From assembly GCA_023418355.1 (NCBI GenBank), contig JAEZZU010000100.1, positions 1-14,854 on the forward strand: a DNA stretch of 14,854 bases, written 5' to 3'. Position numbers and translations under genes: made by a program. A model generated the notes under the pieces. It was not told the DNA's origin, did not search any database, and saw only the letters and a list, made by a program, of their open reading frames with translations. The DNA comes from Pseudomonadota bacterium. GTDB lineage: Bacteria > Pseudomonadota > Gammaproteobacteria > Burkholderiales > Burkholderiaceae_C. Positions 1 through 8,334 of this stretch are shown piece by piece. The stretch's first letter is position 1. Every line of letters starts with the position of its first letter.

Positions 1-17
1 TCAGCGATAAACAGGGT

Positions 18-62
18 TTTGTTACAAAGTTTAAGATTCGGTGCTACAGGCATCTGTAACAG
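18..62. promoter_or_regulatory. Two small dyads upstream of smc
   Basis: Two short, related, near-palindromic sites lie upstream of smc: TTTGTTACAAA at 18-28 and CTGTAACAG at 54-62. TGTTACA in the first is the exact reverse complement of TGTAACA in the second, and their centres are about 35 bases apart. They could bind a dimeric regulator or pair as a weak stem in RNA. No known operator was recognised, so this is only a visible symmetry in front of an operon. Confidence 0.2.
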
Positions 63-75
63 GGCGCGGTATTAT
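47..75 (+). promoter_or_regulatory. Candidate sigma-70 promoter of the smc operon
   Basis: TATTAT at 70-75 matches the -10 consensus in five of six positions. Seventeen bases upstream, CAGGCA at 47-52 is a weak -35 match (three of six). It would start transcription around 82, leaving a leader of about 40 bases before the smc GTG. The second dyad (54-62) lies in the spacer, so a protein bound there could block RNA polymerase. This is inference from pattern and position only. Confidence 0.3.
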
Positions 76-122
76 CACGACTCATACGTTTTGCTTTTGC
101 TTGCTTCCGAGTCTGAATCTCC

Positions 123-3100
123 GTGCGCCTTAATTCCATCAAGCTGTCTGGCTTCAAATCTTTTGCCGAACCTACCAACTTCATGCTGCCCGGGCAGCTG
201 ATTGGTGTTGTAGGTCCCAATGGATGCGGCAAGTCCAACATCATGGACGCGGTGCGCTGGGTGCTGGGCGAGAGCAAGGCTTCGGAGCTGCGTGGCGAAA
301 GCATGCAGGACGTGATCTTCAACGGCACCACGCACCGCAAGCCTGCCAGTCGTGCCAGCGTGGAGCTGGTGTTTGACAATAGCGACCACCGCGCCGGTGG
401 CCAGTGGGGCCAGTTCACGGAAATTGCCGTCAAGCGTGTGCTCACGCGCGATGGCAACAGCTCCTACTTCATCAACAACCAGCCTGTGCGCCGTCGTGAC
501 GTGCAGGATGTGTTCCTGGGTACAGGCCTGGGGCCACGTGCTTACGCCATCATCGGTCAGGGCACGATCAGCCGCATCATTGAGTCTCGTCCCGAAGAGC
601 TGCGCCTTTTTCTGGAAGAGGCTGCAGGCGTGTCCAAGTACAAGGAACGCCGCCGCGAAACCGAAAACCGCCTCTCGGACACGCGTGAGAACCTCACGCG
701 CGTGGAAGACATTCTGCGCGAGCTCAACGCCAACCTCGACAAACTCGAAAAACAGGCCGAGGTGGCAGCCAAGTACAACGAGCTGCAGGCCAGCGTCACG
801 CTCAAGCAGCACCAGCTGTGGTTCCTGAAGAAGCAGGACGCAGAAGGCGATCTGGCCAAGATCCGGCAGGAAGGCCTGCAGGCCGTCAATGAGCTGGAAG
901 CGCGCATGGCCGAGATCCGCCATATTGAGGCCGATCTGGAAGCCGTGCGCCAGGCCCACTATGAAGCCGGAGACAAGGTCAACCAGGCGCAGGGCCGCTT
1001 GTACGAAGCCACGGCGGAAGTCGGCAAGCTCGAAGCAGAAATCCGCTATGTGGTCGAAGGCCGCCAGCGCGTGGAGCAGCGCCTGCAGCAGCTGGCCGAG
1101 CAGATCGCGCAGTGGGCGCAGCGCAAGGAAGACGCACAGATTGAGCTGGAGACGCTGGCGGAAAACGGCATGGATGCCGAAGAGCAGGCCGAGATGTTGG
1201 CGGCACAGCTGGAAGAGCAAAGCATGCGCCTGCCTGATCTGGAAGACGCCTTGCGTGCTGCCCAGAACAAGACCAATGCGCAGCGCCAGCAGGTGGTGCA
1301 GGTGCAGCAACAGATTCAGGTGCTGGCTGCAGAGCAGCGCAGCATCAACGAGCAGACGCGCCAGCATGAAAGCCGGCTCGAGCGTCTACGCAATGACCGC
1401 AATGCTCTGGCAGCGCCAGATGAAGCGCGCCTGCAGCAGGTGTCTGCACAGTACGAAGATGCTGCAGAGATGGCCGAAATGGCCGAGGCAGCACTCATGG
1501 AGCTGCAGGACAGCGTGCCCCAGCTCGATGACGAGCGCCGCCAGCGCCAGCAGGCCCTGAACCAGGAAACAGCGCGCCAGGCCGAGCTGGCAGCGCGCAT
1601 GGAAGCGCTCAAGGCGCTGCAGGAAAAGGTCAAGACCGACGGCAAGCTCCAGCCCTGGCTGGCCAAGCATGGTCTGGACGGGCTGCAAGGGCTGTGGGCG
1701 CGTATTGCCGTGGAGCAGGGCTGGGAAAACGCTCTGGAAGCAGCCTTGCGTGAGCGCATGGGGGCGCTGGAAATCAGCCGGCTGGACATGGTGCGCGGTT
1801 TTCTGGGCGCAGGCGCCAAGGATGCGCCCCCCGCGCGTCTGGCGTTTTATTCCCGGCCAGAGGGCGCCGTCAGCCTGAGCGGCAATGGGCTGCCCTTGAT
1901 GGTCGAGCTGCTGCGTGTGGGCGATGCGGGGCTCAAGTCGCTGCTCACCGAGTGGCTGGCAGGCTGCTACACCGCACAGACGCTGGATGAAGCGCTCAAC
2001 CACCGCGGCGAACTCAAGGCCGGCGAAACCATTTATGTGCCCACGGGCCATGGGGTCACGGCCCATAGCGTGAGCTTTTATGCCCAGGACTCGGAGCAAT
2101 CTGGCCTGCTGGCACGCGCTCAGGAAATTGAGCACCTGGAAAAAGAACTGCGTGCGCAGGCGCTGATCAGCGAAGAAGCCCGTACGGCACTGGTGCGTGC
2201 CGAGGCAGCTTATGCCGATGCCTCACAACGCCTGGTGAGCGCACGCCGCGAAGCCAGCGAGGCCAAGCAATCGGCGCATGAGCTGCAGGTGGAAATGCTG
2301 CGCCTGACCCAGCAGGCTGAACAGGCCCGTGCACGGACCGCCCAGATTGAGGCCGATGTGGCCGAAGTGCAGGCAGCGCTGGATGATCTGCAGGAACGTG
2401 CCGTGGCTGCCGAGGCGCGTTTTGAAGAGCTGGACATGCAGCTGGCTGACAGCCAGGAACTGCACGCCCAGCTCGATGAAAAAGTCATTGAGGCCGAGCG
2501 CAAGCTGGCCGAAAGCCGTGAGCAGCTGCGCGCGCTGGAGCGCAAGGCGCAGGAAGCCACCTTCAGCCAGCGCAGCATGCAGGCACGACAGGCCGAACTG
2601 CAGCGCACGCTGGAAACGGCCGAGCAGCAGACCAAGGCGCTGCTGGAAGAGCGCGAACGCGCCTATGCCGAGCAAAGCCGCCTCAACGATGCGGCCGCGC
2701 AGGGCGGCCTGCAGGACGCCCTGGCGCTGAAGATGGAGCGCGAGCAGGCCGTGGCCGCTGCGCGCAGCGAGTACGAAGACCTGACCAACAAGCTGCGCGC
2801 CAGCGATGAGCGCCGCACCCAGATTGAGCGGGCGCTTGAGCCCATGCGTGCGCGCATCACCGAATTCCAGCTCAAGGAGCAGGCTGCGGCGCTGGGCAGT
2901 GCCCAGTATGAGCAGCAACTGGCGGAAGCCGGCGCGGATCTGGCCGCCGTGGCCCAGTCCATTCTGGAAGGCAATGTCAAGCTGCATGGTCTGCAAAGCG
3001 AGATTGATCGCCTGCACCGTGAAATTGCCGCGCTGGGTGCGGTGAACCTGGCGGCACTCGAAGAGCTGCAGCTGGCGCGCGAGCGCAAGGTGTTCCTTGA

Positions 3101-3647
3101 TGCCCAGATGGCTGACCTGACCGAGGCCATGACCACGCTGGAAAACGCCATCAAGAAGATCGACAACGAAACGCGCGACCTGCTGTCTGCCACCTTCAAC
3201 ACCGTCAATACGCAGTTTGGCCGCATGTTCCCAGAACTCTTCGGGGGTGGGCAGGCCAAGCTCATCATGACGGGCGACGAGATTCTGGATGCCGGTGTGC
3301 AGGTGATGGCGCAGCCACCCGGCAAGAAAAACCAGACCATTCACCTGCTGTCAGGTGGCGAAAAAGCCCTGACAGCGATTGCGCTGGTGTTTGCCATCTT
3401 CCAGCTCAACCCCGCACCTTTCTGTCTGCTTGACGAGGTGGACGCGCCGCTGGACGATGCCAATACCGAGCGCTATGCCAAATTGGTGGCCAGCATGAGC
3501 AAGGGAACCCAGTTCCTGTTCATCAGTCACAACAAGATCGCCATGGAAATGGCGCAACAATTGATTGGCGTCACGATGCAGGAGCAAGGTGTTTCGCGCA
3601 TCGTGGCTGTGGATATGGAATCGGCCCTATCCATGGCGCACGCTTGA
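123..3647 (+). CDS. smc: Chromosome segregation/condensation ATPase SMC
   Basis: This is the structural maintenance of chromosomes protein, the ATPase core of the bacterial condensin that compacts and helps segregate the chromosome in the cytoplasm, normally with ScpA and ScpB (not in this window). At 1174 aa it has the full usual length. The N-terminal head carries Walker A GPNGCGKS at residues 31-38 and a GQG loop around Gln146. Long coiled coils (about 165-510 and 660-1000) flank a hinge near 518-660. The C-terminal head has the signature LSGGEKAL (Ser1077) and Walker B ending LLDE (Asp1104, Glu1105), then DAPLDDAN. All ATPase motifs are intact. The start is GTG: an in-frame TGA at 114-116 rules out anything further upstream, and the protein then begins MRLNSIKLSGFKSF as expected. 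It is probably the first gene of an operon with zipA and ligA. Confidence 0.98.
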   Translation: MRLNSIKLSGFKSFAEPTNFMLPGQLIGVVGPNGCGKSNIMDAVRWVLGESKASELRGESMQDVIFNGTTHRKPASRASVELVFDNSDHRAGGQWGQFTEIAVKRVLTRDGNSSYFINNQPVRRRDVQDVFLGTGLGPRAYAIIGQGTISRIIESRPEELRLFLEEAAGVSKYKERRRETENRLSDTRENLTRVEDILRELNANLDKLEKQAEVAAKYNELQASVTLKQHQLWFLKKQDAEGDLAKIRQEGLQAVNELEARMAEIRHIEADLEAVRQAHYEAGDKVNQAQGRLYEATAEVGKLEAEIRYVVEGRQRVEQRLQQLAEQIAQWAQRKEDAQIELETLAENGMDAEEQAEMLAAQLEEQSMRLPDLEDALRAAQNKTNAQRQQVVQVQQQIQVLAAEQRSINEQTRQHESRLERLRNDRNALAAPDEARLQQVSAQYEDAAEMAEMAEAALMELQDSVPQLDDERRQRQQALNQETARQAELAARMEALKALQEKVKTDGKLQPWLAKHGLDGLQGLWARIAVEQGWENALEAALRERMGALEISRLDMVRGFLGAGAKDAPPARLAFYSRPEGAVSLSGNGLPLMVELLRVGDAGLKSLLTEWLAGCYTAQTLDEALNHRGELKAGETIYVPTGHGVTAHSVSFYAQDSEQSGLLARAQEIEHLEKELRAQALISEEARTALVRAEAAYADASQRLVSARREASEAKQSAHELQVEMLRLTQQAEQARARTAQIEADVAEVQAALDDLQERAVAAEARFEELDMQLADSQELHAQLDEKVIEAERKLAESREQLRALERKAQEATFSQRSMQARQAELQRTLETAEQQTKALLEERERAYAEQSRLNDAAAQGGLQDALALKMEREQAVAAARSEYEDLTNKLRASDERRTQIERALEPMRARITEFQLKEQAAALGSAQYEQQLAEAGADLAAVAQSILEGNVKLHGLQSEIDRLHREIAALGAVNLAALEELQLARERKVFLDAQMADLTEAMTTLENAIKKIDNETRDLLSATFNTVNTQFGRMFPELFGGGQAKLIMTGDEILDAGVQVMAQPPGKKNQTIHLLSGGEKALTAIALVFAIFQLNPAPFCLLDEVDAPLDDANTERYAKLVASMSKGTQFLFISHNKIAMEMAQQLIGVTMQEQGVSRIVAVDMESALSMAHA

Positions 3648-3674
3648 ATATGGATAACGGGACACAGCAACTCC

Positions 3675-4850
3675 ATGAGTACCCTTCAAATCAGTCTGGC
3701 CGTGGTGGGAGTCATCCTGCTGGGGCTGATCGTGGCCTATAACGCCTGGAACTATCGCCGTCATGCGCCCAAGCGTCCCCATCCAGTGGATGGCGACAAG
3801 GCGCAGCTGGAGCCAACGGCACGTTTTGAACCGGCACTGGATGGTCTGGACATCACCAGCATGCCCCAGCCTGCGCCAGCTGCTGTGGACGAACCACTCA
3901 TGGATGCCGTGCCTGCGCAGGATGTAGAGCCGGCGCCAGAGGCTGCGCCTGCGACTGACGCTCCCGAGGCCTCAGAAAGCGCTGAACATGTTCAGGCTGT
4001 GCGTGCGGTGCAGCCATCGGCAGAGCGCAAGCTGGCGCTGGATGGCCTGATTGATGCCATCGCGCCCATTCGTGTGGACCACCCCGTGACGGGCGAAGCT
4101 GCCTTGCTGGTGCAGCCCACCACACGCCGCGCTGGCAGCAAGCCATTCCGTATCGAAGGCCTGAACGAAGCGACCCAGGAATGGGAAGCCGTGCGCGCCG
4201 GTCAGCGCTATACAGCGTTCCAGGCCGGGGTGCAGCTGGCCAACCGTCTGGGTGCGCTCAATGAAATCGAATTCTCCGAGTTTGTGGCCAAGGTGCAGAA
4301 CTTTGCCGATGCGCTGAACGCCATCGTCGAGCTGCCCGACATGCTGCAGGAAGTGGGCCGCGCGCGCGAGCTGGACCAGTTTGCCAGCGAGCACGATGCG
4401 CAGCTGAGCTTTGTGCTGCGCCCACGCCGTGCCGCCTGGAGCCCCGGCTATATCGAACAGCACGCAGCCAGCCTGGGCTTTGTGACATCGTCCATGCCCG
4501 GCCGCCTGTTGCTGCCTTCGGCCTCTGGCGTGCAGCCACCGCTGCTGACGCTGGCCTATGACGCACAGGCTGCGCAGGCCGACAATCTGGATCAGACCGC
4601 CGTGCATGAAGTCTGGCTGAGTCTGGATGTGCCCCAGGTGCCGCGCAGTGAAGAGCCTTTCACCCAGCTGCGCCGTGTGCTGCAGACGCTGTGCGAAAAC
4701 ATGGAAGGCTTTGTCTGCGACCAGAACGGCTACCAGTTGCTGCCTCAGGTGTTTGACCCCATCGCGGCCGATCTGCAAAAGCTCTATGACCGTCTGGACC
4801 AGCGCGAACTGTCGGCTGGCTCCATGCTGGCGCGTCGCTTGTTCAATTAA
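3675..4850 (+). CDS. zipA: Cell division protein ZipA (FtsZ membrane anchor)
   Basis: ZipA tethers FtsZ to the inner membrane and helps assemble the division ring. This 391-aa protein opens with a hydrophobic segment at about residues 4-24, followed at once by basic residues (NYRRHAPKRP). That fits the N-out, C-in topology of ZipA. Residues about 35-115 form a Pro/Ala/Glu-rich flexible linker. From about residue 118 the sequence becomes globular, and the last roughly 160 residues match the FtsZ-binding domain best. The segment between about 118 and 230 is extra compared with the E. coli protein, as I remember it. It lies 27 bases after smc and 19 before ligA. The smc-zipA-ligA order is well known in beta- and gammaproteobacteria and supports the call, because ZipA sequences diverge strongly. 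Confidence 0.9.
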   Translation: MSTLQISLAVVGVILLGLIVAYNAWNYRRHAPKRPHPVDGDKAQLEPTARFEPALDGLDITSMPQPAPAAVDEPLMDAVPAQDVEPAPEAAPATDAPEASESAEHVQAVRAVQPSAERKLALDGLIDAIAPIRVDHPVTGEAALLVQPTTRRAGSKPFRIEGLNEATQEWEAVRAGQRYTAFQAGVQLANRLGALNEIEFSEFVAKVQNFADALNAIVELPDMLQEVGRARELDQFASEHDAQLSFVLRPRRAAWSPGYIEQHAASLGFVTSSMPGRLLLPSASGVQPPLLTLAYDAQAAQADNLDQTAVHEVWLSLDVPQVPRSEEPFTQLRRVLQTLCENMEGFVCDQNGYQLLPQVFDPIAADLQKLYDRLDQRELSAGSMLARRLFN

Positions 4851-4869
4851 GTGAGCAGCTAACGCAAGC

Positions 4870-6972
4870 ATGAGCGAGACTTTAGATCTTTTTGGCAGTG
4901 AAATGCCCGAACAACCTGCGCAAGCAGCTCCTAAAACTGTAGTTTCCAAAGTGCATGCATTGCGTGCACAGCTGCAGCAATGGGCGCATGAATACTATGT
5001 GCTGGATGCACCCACGGTGCCCGATGGCGAGTACGACCGCGTATTCCAGCAATTGCAGGCGCTGGAAGGCGCATATCCCGAACTGGTGACGCCCGACTCA
5101 CCCACCCAGCGCGTGATTGGCGCGGTGCTCGATGGCCTCACGCCCGTGCGCCATGTGGTGCCGATGCTTTCGATTCGCACCGAGACCGACAACGAAGCCA
5201 GCGGTGCCGAGGCTTTTGATGCGCGCGTGCGCCGCGAGCTGGAGCTGGATGACAGCGCACCGCCCGTGGAATATGTGGCCGAGCCCAAGTTTGACGGTCT
5301 GGCCATGAACCTGCGCTACGAGCAGGGCAAGCTGGTGCATGCCGTCACGCGCGGTGATGGTGAAGTGGGCGAGGACGTGACCCACAACATCCGCACCATC
5401 CGTCAGATTCCCCTGAGCCTGCCTGCCGATGTGCCGCCGGTGCTGGAAGTGCGCGGTGAGGTCTATATGCGCCGCGCGGACTTTGCCAAGCTCAATGCAC
5501 GACAGGAAGCTGTCGGTGGCAAGCTGTTTGCCAACCCGCGCAATGCCGCCGCGGGCTCTGTGCGCCAGCTGGACTCCAACATTGCCATGCAGCGGCCACT
5601 GTCCTTCTTTGCCTATGGTGTGGGCGAGGTCACGCCGGTGGAGCAGGGCGGCCCGGACTTTGTAACGCATTACGGCATGCTCATGCAGCTCAAGGCCTGG
5701 GGCTTTCCCGTGGCACCGCAAGTACGCATTGCGCATGGTGCTTCTGAATTGGTAGCGTTTCACACCTTCATGGGGCAGGAGCGCCCGCAGCTGCCCTATG
5801 AAATGGATGGCGTGGTCTACAAGGTCAACAGCCTGGCACTGCAGCGCCAGCTGGGCTTTGTGACGCGTGAACCCCGCTGGGCCGTGGCCCACAAATATCC
5901 GGCCGAAGAAATGCCCACCGTGATGGAAGGCATTGATGTGCAGGTCGGCCGCACCGGCAAGCTCACCCCCGTGGCGCGACTTGCGCCTGTAAGCGTGGGC
6001 GGCGTGACGGTGACGAATGCCACGCTGCACAACCTGTTTGAAATCCGCAAAAAGGGCGTACGCGTGGGTGACACGGTGGTCGTACGCCGCGCAGGGGATG
6101 TGATTCCGGAAGTCGTGGGCCGCGTGCCCGGTGAGCGCGCTGCCTATGTGCCCAACTTCCGCATGCCTGCCACTTGCCCGATCTGTGGCTCAGAAGTGGT
6201 GCGTGAAAAAGGCGAAGCCAACCACCGCTGCACGGGCGGGCTGTTCTGCGCGGCCCAGCGCAAGGAAGCCTTGCTGCACTTTGCAGCACGCCGCGCCATG
6301 GACATTGAAGGTCTGGGCGACAAGCTCGTAGATCAGCTGGTCGATGGCAATGTGGTGCGCAGCCTGCCTGACCTGTACCGCCTGCGTCTGGACGATCTGG
6401 CATCGCTGGACCGCATGGCGGAAAAGTCGGCACAGAACGTTCTGGATGCGCTGGAAACATCCAAGTCCACCACGCTGAACCGTTTTCTCTTTGCGCTGGG
6501 CATTCGCCATGTGGGCGAAGCCACTGCCAAGGATCTGGCACGCCACTTTGGCACGCTGGATGCCATCATGGCGGCCAGCGTGGAGCAGCTGCTGGAAGTG
6601 CGCGATGTCGGCCCCGTGGTGGCCGAGAGTATCCACACCTTTTTTGCCCAGCCCCATAACCGTGAGGTGGTGCAGCAGCTGCGCGAGTGTGGCGTGCACT
6701 GGGAAGAGGGTGCTCCCGCAGAAAAGGCGCCGCAGATTCTGGCTGGCAAGACCGTGGTGCTGACTGGCACGCTGCCCACCATGGGGCGTGATGAGGCCAA
6801 GGAACTGTTGGAAGCGGCGGGCGCCAAGGTCAGTGGCTCGGTCAGCAAGAAAACCAGCTACGTGGTTGCAGGAGCGGAGGCGGGCAGCAAGTTGGTCAAG
6901 GCGCAGGAGCTGGGCGTTCCCGTGCTCGATGAGGCCGGGATGCTGGCGCTGCTGCGCGGCGAGGACGTGTAA
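4870..6972 (+). CDS. ligA: NAD+-dependent DNA ligase LigA
   Basis: LigA seals nicks between Okazaki fragments and during repair, using NAD+ as the adenylate donor. All domains are present in order in 700 aa. The Ia region (about 25-100) contains the HEYYVLDAPTVPDGEYD segment. The adenylation domain has the active-site KFDG, with Lys140 as the adenylated residue, and is followed by the OB fold. A four-cysteine zinc finger uses Cys436, Cys439, Cys454 and Cys460. Helix-hairpin-helix repeats cover about 465-610, and a C-terminal BRCT domain covers about 622-700. The motif after the Ia domain reads MLSIRTETD rather than the more common MLSLDNAF form. I remember this variant from Burkholderiales, so it is not a defect. 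It is slightly longer than the E. coli enzyme (671 aa). It follows zipA by 19 bases and directly abuts the next gene. Confidence 0.98.
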   Translation: MSETLDLFGSEMPEQPAQAAPKTVVSKVHALRAQLQQWAHEYYVLDAPTVPDGEYDRVFQQLQALEGAYPELVTPDSPTQRVIGAVLDGLTPVRHVVPMLSIRTETDNEASGAEAFDARVRRELELDDSAPPVEYVAEPKFDGLAMNLRYEQGKLVHAVTRGDGEVGEDVTHNIRTIRQIPLSLPADVPPVLEVRGEVYMRRADFAKLNARQEAVGGKLFANPRNAAAGSVRQLDSNIAMQRPLSFFAYGVGEVTPVEQGGPDFVTHYGMLMQLKAWGFPVAPQVRIAHGASELVAFHTFMGQERPQLPYEMDGVVYKVNSLALQRQLGFVTREPRWAVAHKYPAEEMPTVMEGIDVQVGRTGKLTPVARLAPVSVGGVTVTNATLHNLFEIRKKGVRVGDTVVVRRAGDVIPEVVGRVPGERAAYVPNFRMPATCPICGSEVVREKGEANHRCTGGLFCAAQRKEALLHFAARRAMDIEGLGDKLVDQLVDGNVVRSLPDLYRLRLDDLASLDRMAEKSAQNVLDALETSKSTTLNRFLFALGIRHVGEATAKDLARHFGTLDAIMAASVEQLLEVRDVGPVVAESIHTFFAQPHNREVVQQLRECGVHWEEGAPAEKAPQILAGKTVVLTGTLPTMGRDEAKELLEAAGAKVSGSVSKKTSYVVAGAEAGSKLVKAQELGVPVLDEAGMLALLRGEDV
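6962..6965 (+). promoter_or_regulatory. Shine-Dalgarno site inside the end of ligA
   Basis: AGGA lies seven bases before the ATG at 6973, inside the last ligA codons. The ligA stop TAA (6970-6972) is directly followed by that ATG with no spacer. Ribosomes ending on ligA would be placed at this site, so translation of the phospholipase gene is probably coupled to that of ligA. Confidence 0.6.
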
Positions 6973-7908
6973 ATGGCACTGGCCCCGCGCATCCCCAAGA
7001 TTGGTCTTGCGCTGGGCAGTGGCTCTGCCCGTGGCTGGGCGCATCTGGGCGTGCTTCAGGCCCTCAGGGATGCGGGAATCCAGCCCGATGTGGTCTGTGG
7101 TGCATCCATCGGAGCGCTGGTTGCGGCAGTCCATGCCGCGGGTGAGCAGGAGCGCTTTGCAGACTGGGTACGCAGCCTGAGCGTGCGCGATGTCTGGGGC
7201 TTCATGGACTTCAACCTCTCGGGCGGCATGCTCAAGGGGGAGAAACTCATCAACTTCTGGCGCGAAAATTTTGCGGACTTTGTCATTGAAGACGCGCCCA
7301 TTCCCTTTGCAGCAGTTGCCACTGACCTGCATTCAGGCGCTGAGGTCTGGCTCAGGCATGGCTCGATTGCAGATGCGGTGCGCGCTTCCATTGCATTGCC
7401 GGGCCTGTTCACGCCGGTGGTGCATGAAGGGCACCTGCTGGTGGATGGTGGCTTGGTGAACCCCGTGCCTGCTTCCTTGGCACGCGCGCTGGGGGCAGAC
7501 ATTGTGATTGCCGTTGATCTGAATGCAGACTTGATGCAGCACAGCATGCGCCGTCAGGGCACGGCAGCACCTGAGCCAGCGCAGGAGGAAGCTGAAGCAG
7601 CACCGGAAATGAACTGGATGGGGCGTCTGCAGCAAAGCCTGCCCTGGCGCAAACCCGAGACTCAGGAAGAAGAGAAGAGCATGCCCATGCCATCGCTGCT
7701 GGACGTGGCCATGACCAGCATCAACATCATGCAGATGCGCATCACACGCAGCCGTATGGCGGGCGACCCGCCGGAGCTGGTGATTGCTCCCCGGCTCGCA
7801 CATCTGGGCTTGCTGGATTTTCACCGGGGTGAAGAGGCCATGGCTGCTGGTTATGCGGCGGCGCAGGCCGCATTGCCCGGGCTGGTTGACTTTGGCTGGA
7901 AAGCCTAG
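6973..7908 (+). CDS. Patatin-like phospholipase (RssA/NTE family)
   Basis: A cytoplasmic serine lipid acyl hydrolase of the bacterial patatin family; there is no signal peptide or membrane segment. The catalytic parts are intact. A glycine-rich oxyanion-hole loop (GSGSARGWAHLG) lies near residues 15-26, the nucleophile elbow GASIG has Ser45, and the DGG motif has Asp158 of the Ser-Asp dyad. Residues about 191-236 are a Pro/Glu/Gln-rich, low-complexity insertion before a conserved-looking C-terminal helical part (SINIMQMRITRSRMAG). At 311 aa it is about the normal length for RssA-like proteins. The substrate is unknown; phospholipid or lysophospholipid hydrolysis is a family-level inference. 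It starts on the base after the ligA stop and is the last gene before a terminator-like repeat, so it is probably the distal gene of the smc operon. Confidence 0.9.
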   Translation: MALAPRIPKIGLALGSGSARGWAHLGVLQALRDAGIQPDVVCGASIGALVAAVHAAGEQERFADWVRSLSVRDVWGFMDFNLSGGMLKGEKLINFWRENFADFVIEDAPIPFAAVATDLHSGAEVWLRHGSIADAVRASIALPGLFTPVVHEGHLLVDGGLVNPVPASLARALGADIVIAVDLNADLMQHSMRRQGTAAPEPAQEEAEAAPEMNWMGRLQQSLPWRKPETQEEEKSMPMPSLLDVAMTSINIMQMRITRSRMAGDPPELVIAPRLAHLGLLDFHRGEEAMAAGYAAAQAALPGLVDFGWKA

Positions 7909-7919
7909 CTTTTGAATTG

Positions 7920-7999
7920 ATAGCTGCCAGCGCCTGTAAATAATGGATTTCAGATACAAAAGTATCTGAAATATAGGTTTTACAAGCGCAAGCAGCTAT
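7920..7999. repeat. Nested palindromic intergenic repeat
   Basis: Two inverted repeats sit one inside the other. The outer arms, 7920-7940 (starting ATAGCTGCC) and 7979-7999 (ending GCAGCTAT), are complementary at 18 of 21 positions. The inner arms, 7947-7957 and 7962-7972, are a perfect 11-bp stem (ATTTCAGATAC) around the loop AAAA. The outer arms resemble a short palindromic element I remember as widespread between genes in Comamonadaceae (ATAGCTGC...GCGCAAGCAGCTAT). The inner hairpin looks like an insert or alternative core replacing the usual short loop. The element sits exactly between two converging genes. Confidence 0.75.
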
Positions 8000-8007
8000 A
8001 TTTTTTT
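7979..8007 (+). terminator. Probable rho-independent terminator after the smc operon
   Basis: The right arm of the palindromic repeat (7979-7999) is followed after one base by seven Ts (8001-8007). The stem plus U tract makes a plausible intrinsic terminator for transcripts coming from the phospholipase gene, 12 bases past its stop. For transcripts of the opposite gene the hairpin is followed only by mixed A/T sequence, so termination there would be weaker. The outer stem has three mismatches, so strength is uncertain. Confidence 0.55.
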
Positions 8008-8293
8008 ATTTGTGTCTGCGCACCGCGCCTGCACGACCAGCCTTGCTCCAGTCATACACATGCCCGTCAGGCGTGCGGCCATTTTCCACGGCGGCGACGC
8101 CCAGGCCACCGACCATCTCCCGCATTTCGGAAGAAATGCAGACATGGGCATTGCGTGGATCGGCGCGCAGGGTCTGGCAATCGGCCAGCGCCTGGGACAT
8201 TTCACTGTCCGCATAGGCCTGGCAATGTGGCTGCCACAGAGGGTTTTGGCCATCTTCGGCACGGTTGTGCAGGTGAAAAACGACGATGCTCAT
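8006..8293 (-). CDS. Conserved-looking small protein of unknown function
   Basis: A 95-aa soluble protein beginning MSIVVFHLHNRAEDGQNPLW and ending in a basic tail (GRAGAVRRHK). I do not recognise a domain. Codon use matches the neighbouring genes (GAC, CTG, GCC, CGC and GTG rich), which supports it being real. The middle contains DPRNAHVCISSEM and a glycine/valine stretch, and the C-terminal part NGRTPDGHVYDWSKAG is polar and looks like a conserved block. I have a vague memory of similar hypothetical proteins in Comamonadaceae. There are two cysteines, no signal peptide and no membrane segment. An in-frame ATG at 8335 would add 14 residues (MRYNRLFSSSPLHP). I prefer 8293 because the extension looks like untranslated leader; neither start has a clear Shine-Dalgarno site. 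The stop codon overlaps the T run of the preceding terminator. The gene is divergent from ygiQ. Confidence 0.75.
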   Translation of the reverse strand: MSIVVFHLHNRAEDGQNPLWQPHCQAYADSEMSQALADCQTLRADPRNAHVCISSEMREMVGGLGVAAVENGRTPDGHVYDWSKAGRAGAVRRHK

Positions 8294-8334
8294 GGGGTGC
8301 AGGGGGCTGGAGCTGAAAAGCCGGTTGTACCGCA

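Noticed and set aside
75..1367. 430-aa open frame on the - strand opposite smc
   Set aside because: Same in-register artefact; the translation is Leu/His/Phe-rich, the mirror of coiled-coil codons such as CAG, GAG and GAA, and smc is unambiguous here.
6190..7332. 380-aa open frame on the - strand across the ligA-phospholipase junction
   Set aside because: In register with both + strand genes, whose motifs (zinc finger, BRCT, GASIG) are intact; no independent sign of coding.
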